Below are positions 32,495-41,851 of a DNA stretch of 64,000 bases, in pieces (the stretch's first letter is position 1; the number at the start of each line of letters is the position of its first letter). Origin of the DNA: Ectobius pallidus (taxonomy: Eukaryota > Arthropoda > Insecta > Blattodea > Ectobiidae); contig CAXKWD010000007.1 of the NCBI GenBank assembly GCA_964059195.1, forward strand, positions 54,597,620-54,661,619, in the 5' to 3' direction. The translations under genes and the position numbers were made by a program. The notes under the pieces were generated by a model that was not told the DNA's origin, made no database searches, and was given only the letters and a program-made list of their open reading frames with translations.

Positions 32495-33320
32495 CTAGCA
32501 TGTTTAATGTTTAATGTTTAATGTTTAATAATCACACCTTACAGCAATATAACATGCAATAGGCTTCGTCAAAAAATAATAAAATAACATACAAATTCAA
32601 ATAAAACTTTCATCCAAATATTCTTGCACAGTGTACCAATTCTTATTTAATAGTAATACTTTTAGTCTTTTCCTGAAAGTGTCAATGCTTCTAATTCTTT
32701 TTAATTCATCAGGTAACTTATTAAAAAATTTGGTACTTAAGACTATATGACTCTCTGTAGTTTTCTTCAGTCGATACCTGGGAATCTCTAGAAGATTGTT
32801 TCCTCTGGTATAATGAAAGTGAATATCCTTCCTAGTAGTTTGCACATCCACAGCACTATGAACCCATATGATACAAGAATATACATAGATTGAAGAAAGA
32901 GTCAAAACATTCAGATTCTTAAAAATTGGTTTACAGTGCTCCGTAGGGCCAGATCCAGTGATAATCCTTGCTGCCTTCTTTTGAAGAAGAAATACATTTT
33001 TTGCACCCGTACTATTTCCCCACAGAATTACCCCATAATTTAGATGAGAGTGAAAAAAAGCAAAGTAAGCATGTAATAATGTGCTAGGTGGAAGAAGCTG
33101 TTTGAGTCTTCTCAATAGATAAATTACCTTAGACAGCTTACTGCAAATATGTTCAATGTGGCAATGCCAATCCAACTTACTGTCCATCCAAAACCCCAAT
33201 AAGTTTACAGGTTTCGAAATTACTTCGGTGTTTCTGAGACTAAATACAATAGTCTGGGTTTTACTCAGGTTCAGCCCCAGTCCATTGGCATTAAACCAAT
33301 TATTCTGTATTCTGGTAAGT
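32495..33320 (-). mobile_element. LINE-F, 5'-truncated LINE inside TE-E
   Basis: Minus strand, from GLNLSKTQTIVFSLRNTEVI near 33300 to a tail of four TTTAATG units at 32500..32530. It lies inside the TE-E inverted ends, so it inserted after or into TE-E. Confidence 0.85.
32597..33199 (-). pseudogene. LINE-F ORF2 C-terminal part (intact frame, 5'-truncated)
   Basis: A 200-codon frame: LGFWMDSKLDWHCHIEHICS, AYFAFFHSHLNYGVILWGNS, FLLQKKAARIITG, HYTRGNNLLEIPRYRL and FFNKLPDELKRI...FRKRLKVLL. These are the thumb and C-terminal blocks typical of CR1/jockey ORF2. The catalytic palm is absent because of 5' truncation. No stop within the surviving part. Confidence 0.85.
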
Positions 33321-33790
33321 CAAATATTTTTTTAAACAAGAACCCATTGAGATCCCATCTTGAAATTTTGCATGCATGTAGTCAATTAGAATGGACAACA
33401 CATATAATTTTTCCAAAAAAATCCGAGGGTACTTATTTTTGAAATTTCAAAAAACGTTTTTTGGGAACTTTTTTAACATTTCAAAAATTAAGAAACATAG
33501 CTCTGTGATACATCAAATTAAAGGGAATTTTCAGAGGAAAACAATGGTGCAAGTTTGAGCTCTCTAGGTGGTATGGTTTTTGAGCTATAGCATTTTATAA
33601 TAATCTTAAAGCAATAGAAAACCATAGTTTTTTGGATATTTCAACCCTTGTAACTCACAAACCAAAAGTCAGAAAATTTTTAAATTTTAAATTTAAACTA
33701 GTTTTGGGGAGTACAATACCTGGAAAAAAAATCACACAAATCTGAGAGGTCAAGGTTTAGACTGTTAGTTGATTTGACATGGAATGACCC

Positions 33791-34110
33791 TCAATATGAT
33801 TCTCTTCAAAGATCAAATTCACTTTGATGCGATGACTTTCATTTACAAAATTGAGAATGGATTATTACAAGGAAATTTACATAATTGGCTGAAAAGAAAC
33901 TTGGATATTCATGAATTTAATACAAGGAGTGCATCAAACTACTATCTAAGCCTTAGTAATGTAACAAGAGTTAAATCGATATTTTATGAAAGCGTATCTA
34001 AATACAGCAAATTGAACAATGACATCCAAACTTCAACATCAGTAAACTTAAATGAGTTTAGAAAAAAGCTAATGAAGACAATAAGTGACCAGTATTAATT
34101 AACCTAGATG
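33791..34110 (+). pseudogene. LINE-C, C-terminal end of ORF2
   Basis: Continues after TE-E: MILFKDQIHFDAMTFIYKIE, FNTRSASNYYLSLSNVTRVK and FYESVSKYSKLNNDI, stop at about 34098. The 3' UTR is AT-rich, with CCAATTAACCAAATAACTAA. Confidence 0.85.
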
Positions 34111-34261
34111 AACTAATGTAAATCAACCAATTAACCAAATAACTAAGTAATATAAATACATGAAGGAGTGTGTGAAAAGTAGCCAAAGTGAAAATGTATT
34201 AGCTGACTTGCTATTAATATTACAACTAGAACTACTACAACCACAAACCGATCCATTTTAT

Positions 34262-34315
34262 TCAGGCCCGACGAGAGGGAGGGGCAGCCCCCCCCCCCCC
34301 CAAGGCGGCCTAGCA
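34262..34315. repeat. C-tract and GC-rich patch
   Basis: CAGGCCCGACGAGAGGGAGG followed by 14 C residues. It may be a decayed hAT-type end. Nothing coding. Confidence 0.45.
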
Positions 34316-34414
34316 GACCAGGTTTTATATTTTATCTCCTAAAATTATTATAAAATAAAATTGGTTGTAAGTCAATAAGCAGCTTAAGTTATGTTGTAAC
34401 TTATGTGTTTATTT

Positions 34415-34490
34415 TGGGAAAAACCAAATATAAGGTGCAGCGTCGCATGAGATTTATCCCGCCCTTTCCCACCCCCAGCGAAGCACATTC
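34415..34490. mobile_element. MITE-M end fragment
   Basis: Matches the terminal 75 bp of the element at 25316..25620, inverted (ATATAAGGTGCAGCGTCGCA, CCACCCCCAGCGAAG). Ends where the tail of LINE-G begins. Confidence 0.75.
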
Positions 34491-34496
34491 TTATAA

Positions 34497-35032
34497 GAAT
34501 AAGAATCTTTATTGTCATAAGCATATAAATACATGCACAGACAGTCGTCATGGTTATAGCCTAGCCTACTAATATCTTTATAGCATTCAACATAATATAT
34601 ATCCAATTGTTAATTAAAACACCTACAACATATTAACTGTTGATTTAAATCACATAAATTACAAATAAAATTCCAATTTAATGCTAAAAAAATCATTAAC
34701 GTTATACAAACATTCTTTAATCAATATATGCTTGATTTTACATTTAAAATTGGTGTGTGACAAAGATTTGATTTTGGTAGGTAGGCCTACTGTATTGTAC
34801 AACTTAGTTATACATAAAACCAGTTTTTTTTGTGAACTACTAAATTGGTATTGTTGTATCCTTATAGAGTTTTTATTTCTAGTGTCATGTAAGTGAATAT
34901 CTGCATTGGTTTGAAAATGTTCAAAATGACCATGGACAAAACAGAGTAAATGTAATACATAAAGGGAATATAAAGTTAATACACCTAAATCAGCAAATAA
35001 TGGTTTACAAGTGAGTCGATGTGGGGCTTTGA
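34497..35032 (-). pseudogene. LINE-G, C-terminal end of ORF2, 3' UTR and tail
   Basis: Minus strand from 35032: KAPHRLTCKPLFADLGVLTL, LHDTRNKNSIRIQQYQF, CITKLYNTVGLPTKIKSL and FKCKIKHILIKECLYNVNDF. It joins, across hAT-G, to RAIRILCKA at 42501. The GL inside NTVGLPTK is encoded by a TAGGCCTA insertion (34782..34789). The tail is an AAGAAT-type simple repeat at 34494..34512. Confidence 0.9.
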
Positions 35033-35224
35033 TAGTGATGTGAGTCGGAAAATTTTCAACGTAAAAATTGGAAATTTTTCCGGAAAAATATGGAAAAATA
35101 GGAAAAATATGATTAAGTGCTTTTTTTAAGTGTGTGTATGTTTCCAAGCCCCAGGCAGCCAAATTGCTTATTTGAGAAAGTGAAATCCCTTTCTTATTTG
35201 AGACAGGGAAATCCAATTGCATAT

Positions 35225-35545
35225 TTGAGAAAGGAATATATATAAAAAAGGAGAAGAAAGTGCCAGAGCACTTACCAATTGGCAGGCTGGTCTTCAATTG
35301 GTGCTGGCTCTGGTCTGATACAAACACACATAAATAAAACATTAAAGTTGAAAATTTTTGGACAAACTTTGTCCTTTGTCAATCACTTGGAGAATGAAGT
35401 GATTGACAAAGGACAGAGTTTGTCCGGAAATTTTCAACTTTAATGTTTTATTTAGGTGTGTTACTAAGTGACCAGAGCTTCTCCTGCCAATTGGTAAGTT
35501 CTTTAGCACTTTCCTCTCCTTTATATATATTTATATATTTCAAGC
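35225..35545. repeat. inverted repeat, about 150-bp arms, near the hAT-G left end
   Basis: Left arm includes GTGCCAGAGCACTTACCAAT and AAACATTAAAGTTGAAAATT. The right arm holds the inverse (AATTTTCAACTTTAATGTTT, CCAATTGGTAAGTTCTTTAG). The centre is near 35385, and CAAAGGACAAAG/TTTGTCCTTTG closes the loop. It could form a long hairpin in RNA. Confidence 0.85.
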
Positions 35546-35569
35546 TAAAGGCCTGGTGCCACCTAACCT

Positions 35570-35815
35570 GAACCACTTATTTGAGAAAGGGAAATCCCAT
35601 TCCTTATTTCAGAAAGGGCCCTTCCTCATTTCATCATCTATTGAGAGTAGCAAATCCCCTTCCTTATTTCAGAAAGGGAAATCCCCTTCCTCATTTCATC
35701 ATCTAGTGGGAAGGGGAAATCCCTTCCTCATTTCATCATCTAGTGGGAAGGGGAAAGGGGAAATCCCCTTCTTCATTTCAGAAAGGGAAATCCCCTTCCT
35801 CATTGCATCATCTAG
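35570..35815. repeat. minisatellite (GAAAGGGAAATCCCCTTCCT units)
   Basis: About six imperfect units of 20-40 bp built from GGGAAATCCCCTTCCTCATT and TCATCATCTAGTGGGAAG. Related units occur at 35160..35240. It lies upstream of the hAT-G transposase exon 1. The frame through it encodes a repetitive Ser/Phe/Lys peptide and is not a gene. Confidence 0.8.
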
Positions 35816-36035
35816 ATTAAGATTGAGCAGTCAGGACCTGGAGACCTCACAAGCTCGTTGAACCTACATAGCAGGCAGCAGCAGTGGCTACAGCATTATT
35901 TTGTGTGCATTATTCAAATTATATCAAATCAATATAGTTATATAAATTTACACAGAGTAGAGCATTGGGTTTGTGGGCAGCAGTGTGTTTCTATATTATA
36001 TTTTTTGTCTAAGAAGAGAGGGCTTGACACCTGAA

Positions 36036-36482
36036 AATGGGAAAGACCACATACACCATTTGGAATTATTATCATATTGATACTGAATCCGGCAAAAAAG
36101 TTGGTACATGTAAATTTTGTGGAAAGAAATACGCGAACAATGCAACAAGGATGGTAGGCTACATCATGTGGCTTAGTGTATAAAATGCCCTAAAGAAATA
36201 CGTAACAAATTTCGTGCTGAAATCGCTTCAGTATATCCTGTACAGTCTTTTTCTAAACCTACCATTGTAGGACAAGTGTTCAATGTGCAGCAAGTGCCAC
36301 AATCTCCGCATACAAGCGAGTCTGAGACAAGTAAAGTTACAACACCAAGGGCTACACGATTACCATCTCCACTTTTGAGAGATATTTCAACTACGTCGGA
36401 ATTGAGAAGTTCATCAGCTTATGGTGCTGGCTGCACTGCTGACATCAGACAATTTGTTGATAACATGGCTCCACATGAACAG
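36036..36482 (+). pseudogene. hAT-G transposase exon 1, BED zinc finger (one frameshift, one stop)
   Basis: From ATG at 36036: GKTTYTIWNYYHIDTESGKK, then CKFCGKKYANNATRMV, the first half of a BED finger. The frame breaks at TAGGCTA (36155..36161). In the shifted frame the finger completes as HHVA-stop-CIKCPKEIRNKFRAEI, giving C-x2-C...H-x4-C. The stop is TAG at 36174, one base from CAG (Gln). The rest (FNVQQVPQSPHTSESETSKV ... FVDNMAPHEQ) is open to a donor at 36483 (CAG|GTTAGT). BED fingers bind transposon ends. Confidence 0.85.
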
Positions 36483-36569
36483 GTTAGTTTAACAATTTAT
36501 AATAATATACTTGAATCATTTACTTTACTTAAGTCAATTTATCCACTTATGTCTTTCTTTTTTCTATAG

Positions 36570-36814
36570 GAACAAGCCACACTTTCCTTGGCAAGAGCAA
36601 TTTTTGCAACTGGTACATCTTTTAGTGTTACTGAAAATCCGTATTGGCAGGAAGCTTTTCAAAGAATACGACCTGCATTTAAATTACCATCACGAGCGCA
36701 ACTGTCAGGCAAACTTCTGCAGAATGAGTATGAAACTGTTAAATCCAATGTTGAAACAAAAGTGGCCGAAGCATCTTGCTTGTCCCTACAATGTGATGGT
36801 TGGAGTAACATAAG
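36570..36814 (+). CDS. hAT-G transposase exon 2
   Basis: Bounded by an acceptor (TTTCTATAG|GAACAAGCC, intron 36483..36569, 87 bp) and a donor (ATAAG|GTAAGA at 36815). Encodes EQATLSLARAIFATGTSFSV, PYWQEAFQRIRPAFKLPSRA and LSLQCDGWSNIR, the start of the RNase-H-like catalytic domain typical of hATs with a DUF659-type region (first Asp in CDGWSN). The frame is intact. The exon ends in phase 2 and joins exon 3 as IR|NQAIINF. Confidence 0.85.
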
Positions 36815-37002
36815 GTAAGATTTTATTTCACTCATTTTCAGCATTGTCATTTAATTGTATTGTTAATTAATAGAATAGGGCTTAAGCTGTTTTTAAACCT
36901 TAGAACTGAGCATTGGGTTTTATGGCAATGCTATTTCTTGTGGCCAAAATCGCCACGTGGGAGAGTAATCACTAGTTTTAATAATAGTAATTCCTTTTAA
37001 TT

Positions 37003-37262
37003 CTGTAATCTAAAAACTCAGACGATAAAAAACTTTACTTACAGTGGATAAAATTAAATCATCTAAAACAACGTTTCAGCCACATCCGTCTGGCCTTCCT
37101 CAGGTTACTACCTCAGCCTGAACTGCCAAGGGGGGACGAGACTGTAGAAAACCCATGCTGCCCTCTGGCCGTGTCATCACAAAACAAAGTACTCCTCCCA
37201 TGTTCTCGAATCCATTCCTCAGGAATGTTGTAGTCGACCTCTTCTTTGTCACCTGTCGGTGG
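37003..37262 (-). repeat. PLE-2 terminal repeat (pseudo-LTR), downstream copy
   Basis: Matches 39680..39939 over 260 bp. Contains the stop of the ORF at 37113 and a hammerhead-like motif read on the minus strand (CTGAGGA ... TGGCTGAAAC, about 37074..37106). Confidence 0.9.
37074..37106 (-). ncRNA. hammerhead-like motif in PLE-2 terminal repeat
   Basis: On the minus strand: CTGAGGA, then AGGCCA - loop GACGGATG - TGGCT (a stem with one bulge), then GAAAC. This fits CUGANGA - stem II - GAAA. The same motif is in the other repeat at about 39751..39783. Penelope-like elements are known to carry hammerhead motifs in their terminal repeats. Activity was not shown. Confidence 0.5.
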
Positions 37263-39656
37263 CGCGGGAAATTTGAACTCACAATTTTTACTTTTCTTTT
37301 TCTTTAGCCTTCTTAACAAATCCATCCACTCATCACCTAGGTCTCCTTCATATCTATTTAGACTAGGCCCTTGGTTATTGATAATATTCCACGCCTCACA
37401 AATCTTTCTCTTCTCCAAACCATATTCCACCCTCACAATCTCCAAATCACCAATATCATGCTTTTTATCGGCCATGTGTTGACTAAGTCCCGTATTTGTC
37501 CTCCCATACCTAACATCTCTTCTATGCTCCTTAAGTCTTGTATGAAATGTCCTTCCCGTCTCCCCGATGTATACCCCTTCACAGTCCTTACAAGAGATTG
37601 AGTACACCCCCGCACACTCCATTTTATCTTTCTTTTCCTTCCCAATTCTTTTAAAATCCGAAAATATTCCTTCAATAGTTCTATCTACACTGTATGCAGG
37701 AACAAGGTCATATTTTCGGAAAACTTTACCAAAACGCTCCCCCACGGTCGGGTTGTAAACCATACCTACATATTTAGTGTCATTGTTCTTACTCTTATTC
37801 TTCTTTAGACCCTTCCGACTTTTCACCTCGTTCCATATATTCTCAATCTTCCTTTCACAATAACCATTCCTTTTTGCCAAGCTGAATATTTTTTCTTTCT
37901 CACTACTCAAATCTCCCGAATTATTACACAAAGCAAAGGCTCTGCCCACAAAGTTACGCCACACGTTGTCTTTAACCCTTTGGTGATGCGATGAACTGTT
38001 ATGAATATATAAATCTCCCTTTCCCGGTTTTCTATACACACCTAACCTAACTTTCGGATGGTCAAGGGTAATCTTCAGGTCTAAATAGTTCAAAGTATCA
38101 TTGTTAGGTTTTTCAATGGTGAACTTAATTCTATCATGACAAGCATTGAAATCTTGTACCAATTTCTCAGAAATATCGTTCCTAACCAAAACGAATACAT
38201 CGTCCACATACCTCATATATAATACAATATTGTCCAAATTCCTATCTATGATAGTCCTTTCCATAAAATACAATACCACGTCAGAAATAAAACCAGAAAC
38301 TGGATTCCCCATAGCCAAACCCTCATTTTGTTTAAATATGGTTCCATTAAATTGAAAAACGTTATAATCAGTGCATACCCTGTACCACCTACAGTATTCG
38401 TTTGCCACCACACTATCAATTCCCATTTCCAGAAGCCACCTGAAGAGATATTCACCAGCCAAAAATCTTGGCACACTCGGGTACAAAGACATGACATCCA
38501 GGCTAAACATACTGAACCCTTTTTCACACTTAACCCCTTCCAATAAATCCTTGGCTTCAAAGGAATTACCAATAGAGTATTTAGTTCTCTTTTTTATACC
38601 CGTAAGCCTTTCCACTAACAATTTGGCTAGACCAAAAGCTGGGTGGGAATACATGGGTACGATAGGTCGCAACGGAATACCATCCTTATGGGTTTTTGGC
38701 AAACCGAAACACGTAGGTAACTGAGCCTTGCTGTTAACTAGTCCTTTTTTGGTGTTCTCACTAATGGTGATACTGCTGTTAATCACTTTTGATACCTCAC
38801 GTTTAATATTAGCAATGGGGTTAGTCTCTAAAACCGAGAAATCCGGTGGTTTAAAACAGTTATTCATCTTTTCAACATATGTATCAGAATTAATGAACAC
38901 TGGGCAGTTTTCTTTATCACTTTTTACTACTAAAATTTTGTTGTCCCTTAACCACCTCCTGGCATTGTCTATGTCCTTTTTCATTCCAAAACCCCCCTTA
39001 CTCTCCCCCACTTTTTCATTCACTTCCTCTATTGCCAAAGACACTTCCTGCACAAACTTTCTTTTCTCATCAGCATCAGACAGCATTCTGGACCCACGTA
39101 TAGCCGGTACCAAGAAATCCTCCGCTTTAAAACCACACATTCTAGGAGCAAATTTAAAACCTCGTTTGAACACACTAGCCACTTCATTAGGGACCTCCAT
39201 ACTAGAAATGTTTACATAATTATCTATCACGGCGTCTGGCTTCTCATTCCCACGCCCTCTTTCAAGACCATATTTCCTATACTTCACAGCAATCTTCTTT
39301 TTCAGATCCTCCAAATGCGCAGATACCAGGTGATGATGCCTTTGGATAACTTCATACAACCTTTCCTTTTTTATTACTTTAGTTACTTGGAAATGTGCCT
39401 CATATACCTGTAGATTAGCCTTATCAAGATCGCAGTAAGCCTCATCGATACATTCTCTCAACATCCGAAGTTGGGCTTTTTGTTTAAAATATGCAGTTTT
39501 CGTAGTTAAAGGTACAAAGTTCCATTTTAGGAAATTCGGAACCACGCCCCTCTCGTAACAGGTACGTAAAAAACCAATTCTCGTTAGCAGCATGGATATT
39601 CTTCTTCTCCCGTCCAAAAACTGTTGGACTACGTTCTTTGAGTGTAATAAGTTCAT
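37113..39656 (-). CDS. PLE-2 ORF: Penelope-type reverse transcriptase plus GIY-YIG endonuclease (intact)
   Basis: 847 residues with no break. N-terminal helical region to about 240. A DKG-like motif, VVKSDKENCPVFIN, at 243-256. LPKTHKDGIPLRPIVP at 319-334. FSLDVMSLYPSVP at 384-396 with the first catalytic Asp at 386-387. QNEGLAMGNPVSGFISD at 443-459. MRYVDDVFVL at 481-490 with the catalytic pair at 485-486. NYLDLKITL at 523. A GIY-YIG domain from 681 (CAGVYSISCKDCEGVYIGET), with RLKEHRRDVR (Arg about 707), E754 and N766 as likely active-site residues. The protein reverse-transcribes its RNA and nicks DNA with the GIY-YIG domain. The last 50 residues are encoded by the terminal repeat. The start at 39656 is the first Met, 24 bp inside the upstream repeat. 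Confidence 0.95.
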   Translation of the reverse strand: MNLLHSKNVVQQFLDGRRRISMLLTRIGFLRTCYERGVVPNFLKWNFVPLTTKTAYFKQKAQLRMLRECIDEAYCDLDKANLQVYEAHFQVTKVIKKERLYEVIQRHHHLVSAHLEDLKKKIAVKYRKYGLERGRGNEKPDAVIDNYVNISSMEVPNEVASVFKRGFKFAPRMCGFKAEDFLVPAIRGSRMLSDADEKRKFVQEVSLAIEEVNEKVGESKGGFGMKKDIDNARRWLRDNKILVVKSDKENCPVFINSDTYVEKMNNCFKPPDFSVLETNPIANIKREVSKVINSSITISENTKKGLVNSKAQLPTCFGLPKTHKDGIPLRPIVPMYSHPAFGLAKLLVERLTGIKKRTKYSIGNSFEAKDLLEGVKCEKGFSMFSLDVMSLYPSVPRFLAGEYLFRWLLEMGIDSVVANEYCRWYRVCTDYNVFQFNGTIFKQNEGLAMGNPVSGFISDVVLYFMERTIIDRNLDNIVLYMRYVDDVFVLVRNDISEKLVQDFNACHDRIKFTIEKPNNDTLNYLDLKITLDHPKVRLGVYRKPGKGDLYIHNSSSHHQRVKDNVWRNFVGRAFALCNNSGDLSSEKEKIFSLAKRNGYCERKIENIWNEVKSRKGLKKNKSKNNDTKYVGMVYNPTVGERFGKVFRKYDLVPAYSVDRTIEGIFSDFKRIGKEKKDKMECAGVYSISCKDCEGVYIGETGRTFHTRLKEHRRDVRYGRTNTGLSQHMADKKHDIGDLEIVRVEYGLEKRKICEAWNIINNQGPSLNRYEGDLGDEWMDLLRRLKKKKSKNCEFKFPAPPTGDKEEVDYNIPEEWIREHGRSTLFCDDTARGQHGFSTVSSPLGSSG

Positions 39657-39679
39657 TAGTCCTTTTCCACTGATTAATA

Positions 39680-39939
39680 CTGTAATCTAAAAACTCAGAC
39701 GATAAAAAACTTTACTTACAGTGGATAAAATTAAATCATCTAAAACAACGTTTCAGCCACATCCGTCTGGCCTTCCTCAGGTTACTACCTCAGCCTGAAC
39801 TGCCAAGGGGGGACGAGACTGTAGAAAACCCATGCTGCCCTCTGGCCGTGTCATCACAAAACAAAGTACTCCTCCCATGTTCTCGAATCCATTCCTCAGG
39901 AATGTTGTAGTCGACCTCTTCTTTGTCACCTGTCGGTGG
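39680..39939 (-). repeat. PLE-2 terminal repeat (pseudo-LTR), upstream copy
   Basis: Same 260 bp as 37003..37262, located just 5' of the PLE-2 start codon (39656). As the upstream copy it should hold the promoter in this element type. That role is inferred from position. Confidence 0.9.
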
Positions 39940-39945
39940 TGCTGT

Positions 39946-40367
39946 CCTTTTAATTATCTAATAATTTAAAGTACTAATGACAGAAATGTATTTTATCTTC
40001 CTTTCGGATGACTAAAGTACAGAACTTGATATTTTACCTGTTGTGGGTGTTTAAAAAAAAATTTATAAAATGCAAATGAAATTTTGTATTGGGAATGGGG
40101 ACCACATGTTCTTCACTCTTCAGTAGCCTAGGCCCGAGAGCCTAGACTCTAGAGGGAGGTATATCTGCCAATTACTGCACAGAGGAAGACTGCCTTGAGA
40201 GTTTTACATAAAGCCAAGTTTGAGTTTTAAAAACTTGTTCTAATATTTCCAGTCTTATAAAATGTAACAAAAAATATTAGTTGTGTTCTGCCACCCTTTG
40301 AGCCTTACTTAATTGTTACACATTTGTTTGAACTTGGTCATAAATATCTATATTTATCTTTTTACAG
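39946..40367. other. remainder of hAT-G intron 2
   Basis: AT-rich, non-coding, ends in a pyrimidine tract and TTTACAG at 40361..40367. The pre-insertion intron would have been about 0.6 kb. Confidence 0.7.
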
Positions 40368-41851
40368 AAATCAAGCCATCATCAATTTTATTCTCACTAC
40401 TCCAACACCAGTGCTTTACAAAATACTCCCCACCAAAACAGAGCGGCATACAGGTGAATACATAGCAGAAGTAATTAAATGTGTTATGGAAGAAGTAGGA
40501 CCAAACAAAGTTTTATCAGTAGTGACTGACAATGCTAATAACATGAAAAAAGCTTGGAAATTACTTTCAGACATTTTTCCTCATGTAGCACTCTATGGGT
40601 GCTTTGCTCATTCTTTAAATTTGCTCATGTTTGATATAATGAAGTTGCAGTCAGTATTGCAAATTGAGAGTAGAGTAGTATCATTAATTAAGTTCATCAA
40701 AGGAAGTCAGGTAATCAGTGCCCATTTCTTAAATATACAAAGAGAGAAAAGAGTTGAAATTGGCCTCACACTCCCTGTAAAAACACGTTGGGGATCATTT
40801 GTTAAGTGTCTTGATAGTTTGCTGAAAAACAAGTTCTGTATTCAAGCCCTTGCTGTTTCTGAGGAATTGTCTGATGTACTGCCTAACGACATGAAAACAA
40901 CGATGCTCAATAATGATGTTTTTTGGATGAGAGTATGCAAGTTAAAAGATCTGCTGGAGCCAATTGCAATTTGGATTACAAAAATTGAAGGTGACATTCT
41001 ATTGCTCTCTTTGGTACCACACATCTTTACAGAATTGAAAAAAACACTTACAAACAGAAGTACCTTTGGCACCTTTAACTCGTGCAGAAGAAGAAAAAGT
41101 CATGGCTTTCCTTGAGGCTAGAAAAGAGTTCTCACTCCACAAGTGTCATTTGGCTGCTAACTTGCTGGATCCAAATTTCCAGGGAAGTCATCTGAGTCCA
41201 GAGGATATTGTTGAAGCCTCTGAGTACATAGATATGTTATCTGAACACACTGGACACGCCAGTTCTGATGTGTTAGCTGACTTGGCTCATTATCAAACAA
41301 AGGAAGGGCTATGGGCAAAACCATTTGTATGGAAGTGTGTTGGAAAAATTGTCCCAAGGGTATGGTGGAAAGGAATTTGCTCTTCCTCAGCCCTGTCTAG
41401 CATTGCTGCATCAATCCTGTCCTTACCCGCAACAAGTGCTGCAACAGAACGCAGCTTTAGCACATATGGAAATATTCATACAGCTAAAAGAAACAGATTG
41501 ACCAATAAAAGAGCAGGCGATCTTGTGTTCATAGCACATAATCTTAAACTTATTAAGCAACAAACGTCAATAAAGCAAGCGTGGAGGGAGACGCTACAAC
41601 CAAGTGGGCCAAGTGAGACACTACAACCAAGTGGGCCAAGTGAGACAAGTCAGGCAACAGAAACAAATTTAAAACATCAAAATGAAAAAAGTAATGTAAC
41701 TTATGACAAACCAGGGCATCTGAAAAAAGTGTTGTGTGGGGCACCTGGTGCTGAAGAAGAAGACGAAACTGAGTCTGGAAGCGATTCAAGTGACACAGAA
41801 CAAAGTGAATACTCTGTCCATGACACTTCTAGTTATTCAGAAGAACTTTAG
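40368..41851 (+). pseudogene. hAT-G transposase exon 3, catalytic core and dimerisation domain (one 1-nt frameshift)
   Basis: After TTTACAG at 40367: NQAIINFILTTPTPVLYKIL, ERHTGEYIAEVIKCVMEEVG, VVTDNANNMKKAWKLL (second Asp region), HVALYGCFAHSLNLLMFDI (hAT C-x2-H pattern), TRWGSFVKCLDSLLKNK. The frame shifts at a 7-A run (41038..41044); 6 A would keep it open. Then EEEKVMAFLEARKEF, WWKGICSSSALSSIAASILS, ATSAATERSFSTYGNIHTAK (hAT dimerisation signature) and an acidic Ser-rich tail with a duplicated LQPSGPSET unit. Total three-exon length is about 725 residues, normal for hATs. Confidence 0.9.

Larger units (their letters stand above)
29559..33790 (-). mobile_element. TE-E, 4.2-kb DNA transposon with about 440-bp inverted ends and 4-bp TSD TCAA
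   Basis: Ends GGGTCATTCCATGTCAAATC and GATTTGACATGGAATGACCC. The inverted similarity continues for about 440 bp (29559..30015 against 33345..33790). TCAA flanks both sides (29555..29558, 33791..33794). Deleting it rejoins LINE-C in frame (KAL|NMILF). Inside is a decayed transposase-like gene on the minus strand and two later LINE insertions. A related end-like sequence (GGGTCATTCCCTGTAAAGTG) begins at 56686. Superfamily not resolved; a 4-bp duplication excludes hAT, Tc1/mariner and piggyBac. Confidence 0.85.
37003..39945 (-). mobile_element. PLE-2, full-length young Penelope-like element
   Basis: Direct terminal repeats of 260 bp (37003..37262 and 39680..39939) look identical by eye. The flanking direct repeat CCTTTTAATT (36993..37002, 39946..39955) is the target duplication. 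One long minus-strand ORF fills the interior and ends inside the left repeat. It sits in intron 2 of the hAT-G transposase, opposite in orientation. Identical repeats and an intact ORF indicate a recent insertion. Confidence 0.95.

Noticed and set aside
37246..39219. Several plus-strand ORFs of 70-163 codons across the PLE-2 region
   Set aside because: They are antisense shadows of the 847-residue Penelope-like ORF and show no domain motifs.
41038..41044. A7 run in the hAT-G transposase as a programmed frameshift site
   Set aside because: The codon phase does not match an X-XXY-YYZ slippery heptamer, and the needed change is simply 6 A instead of 7 A. A 1-nt indel or sequencing error is simpler.
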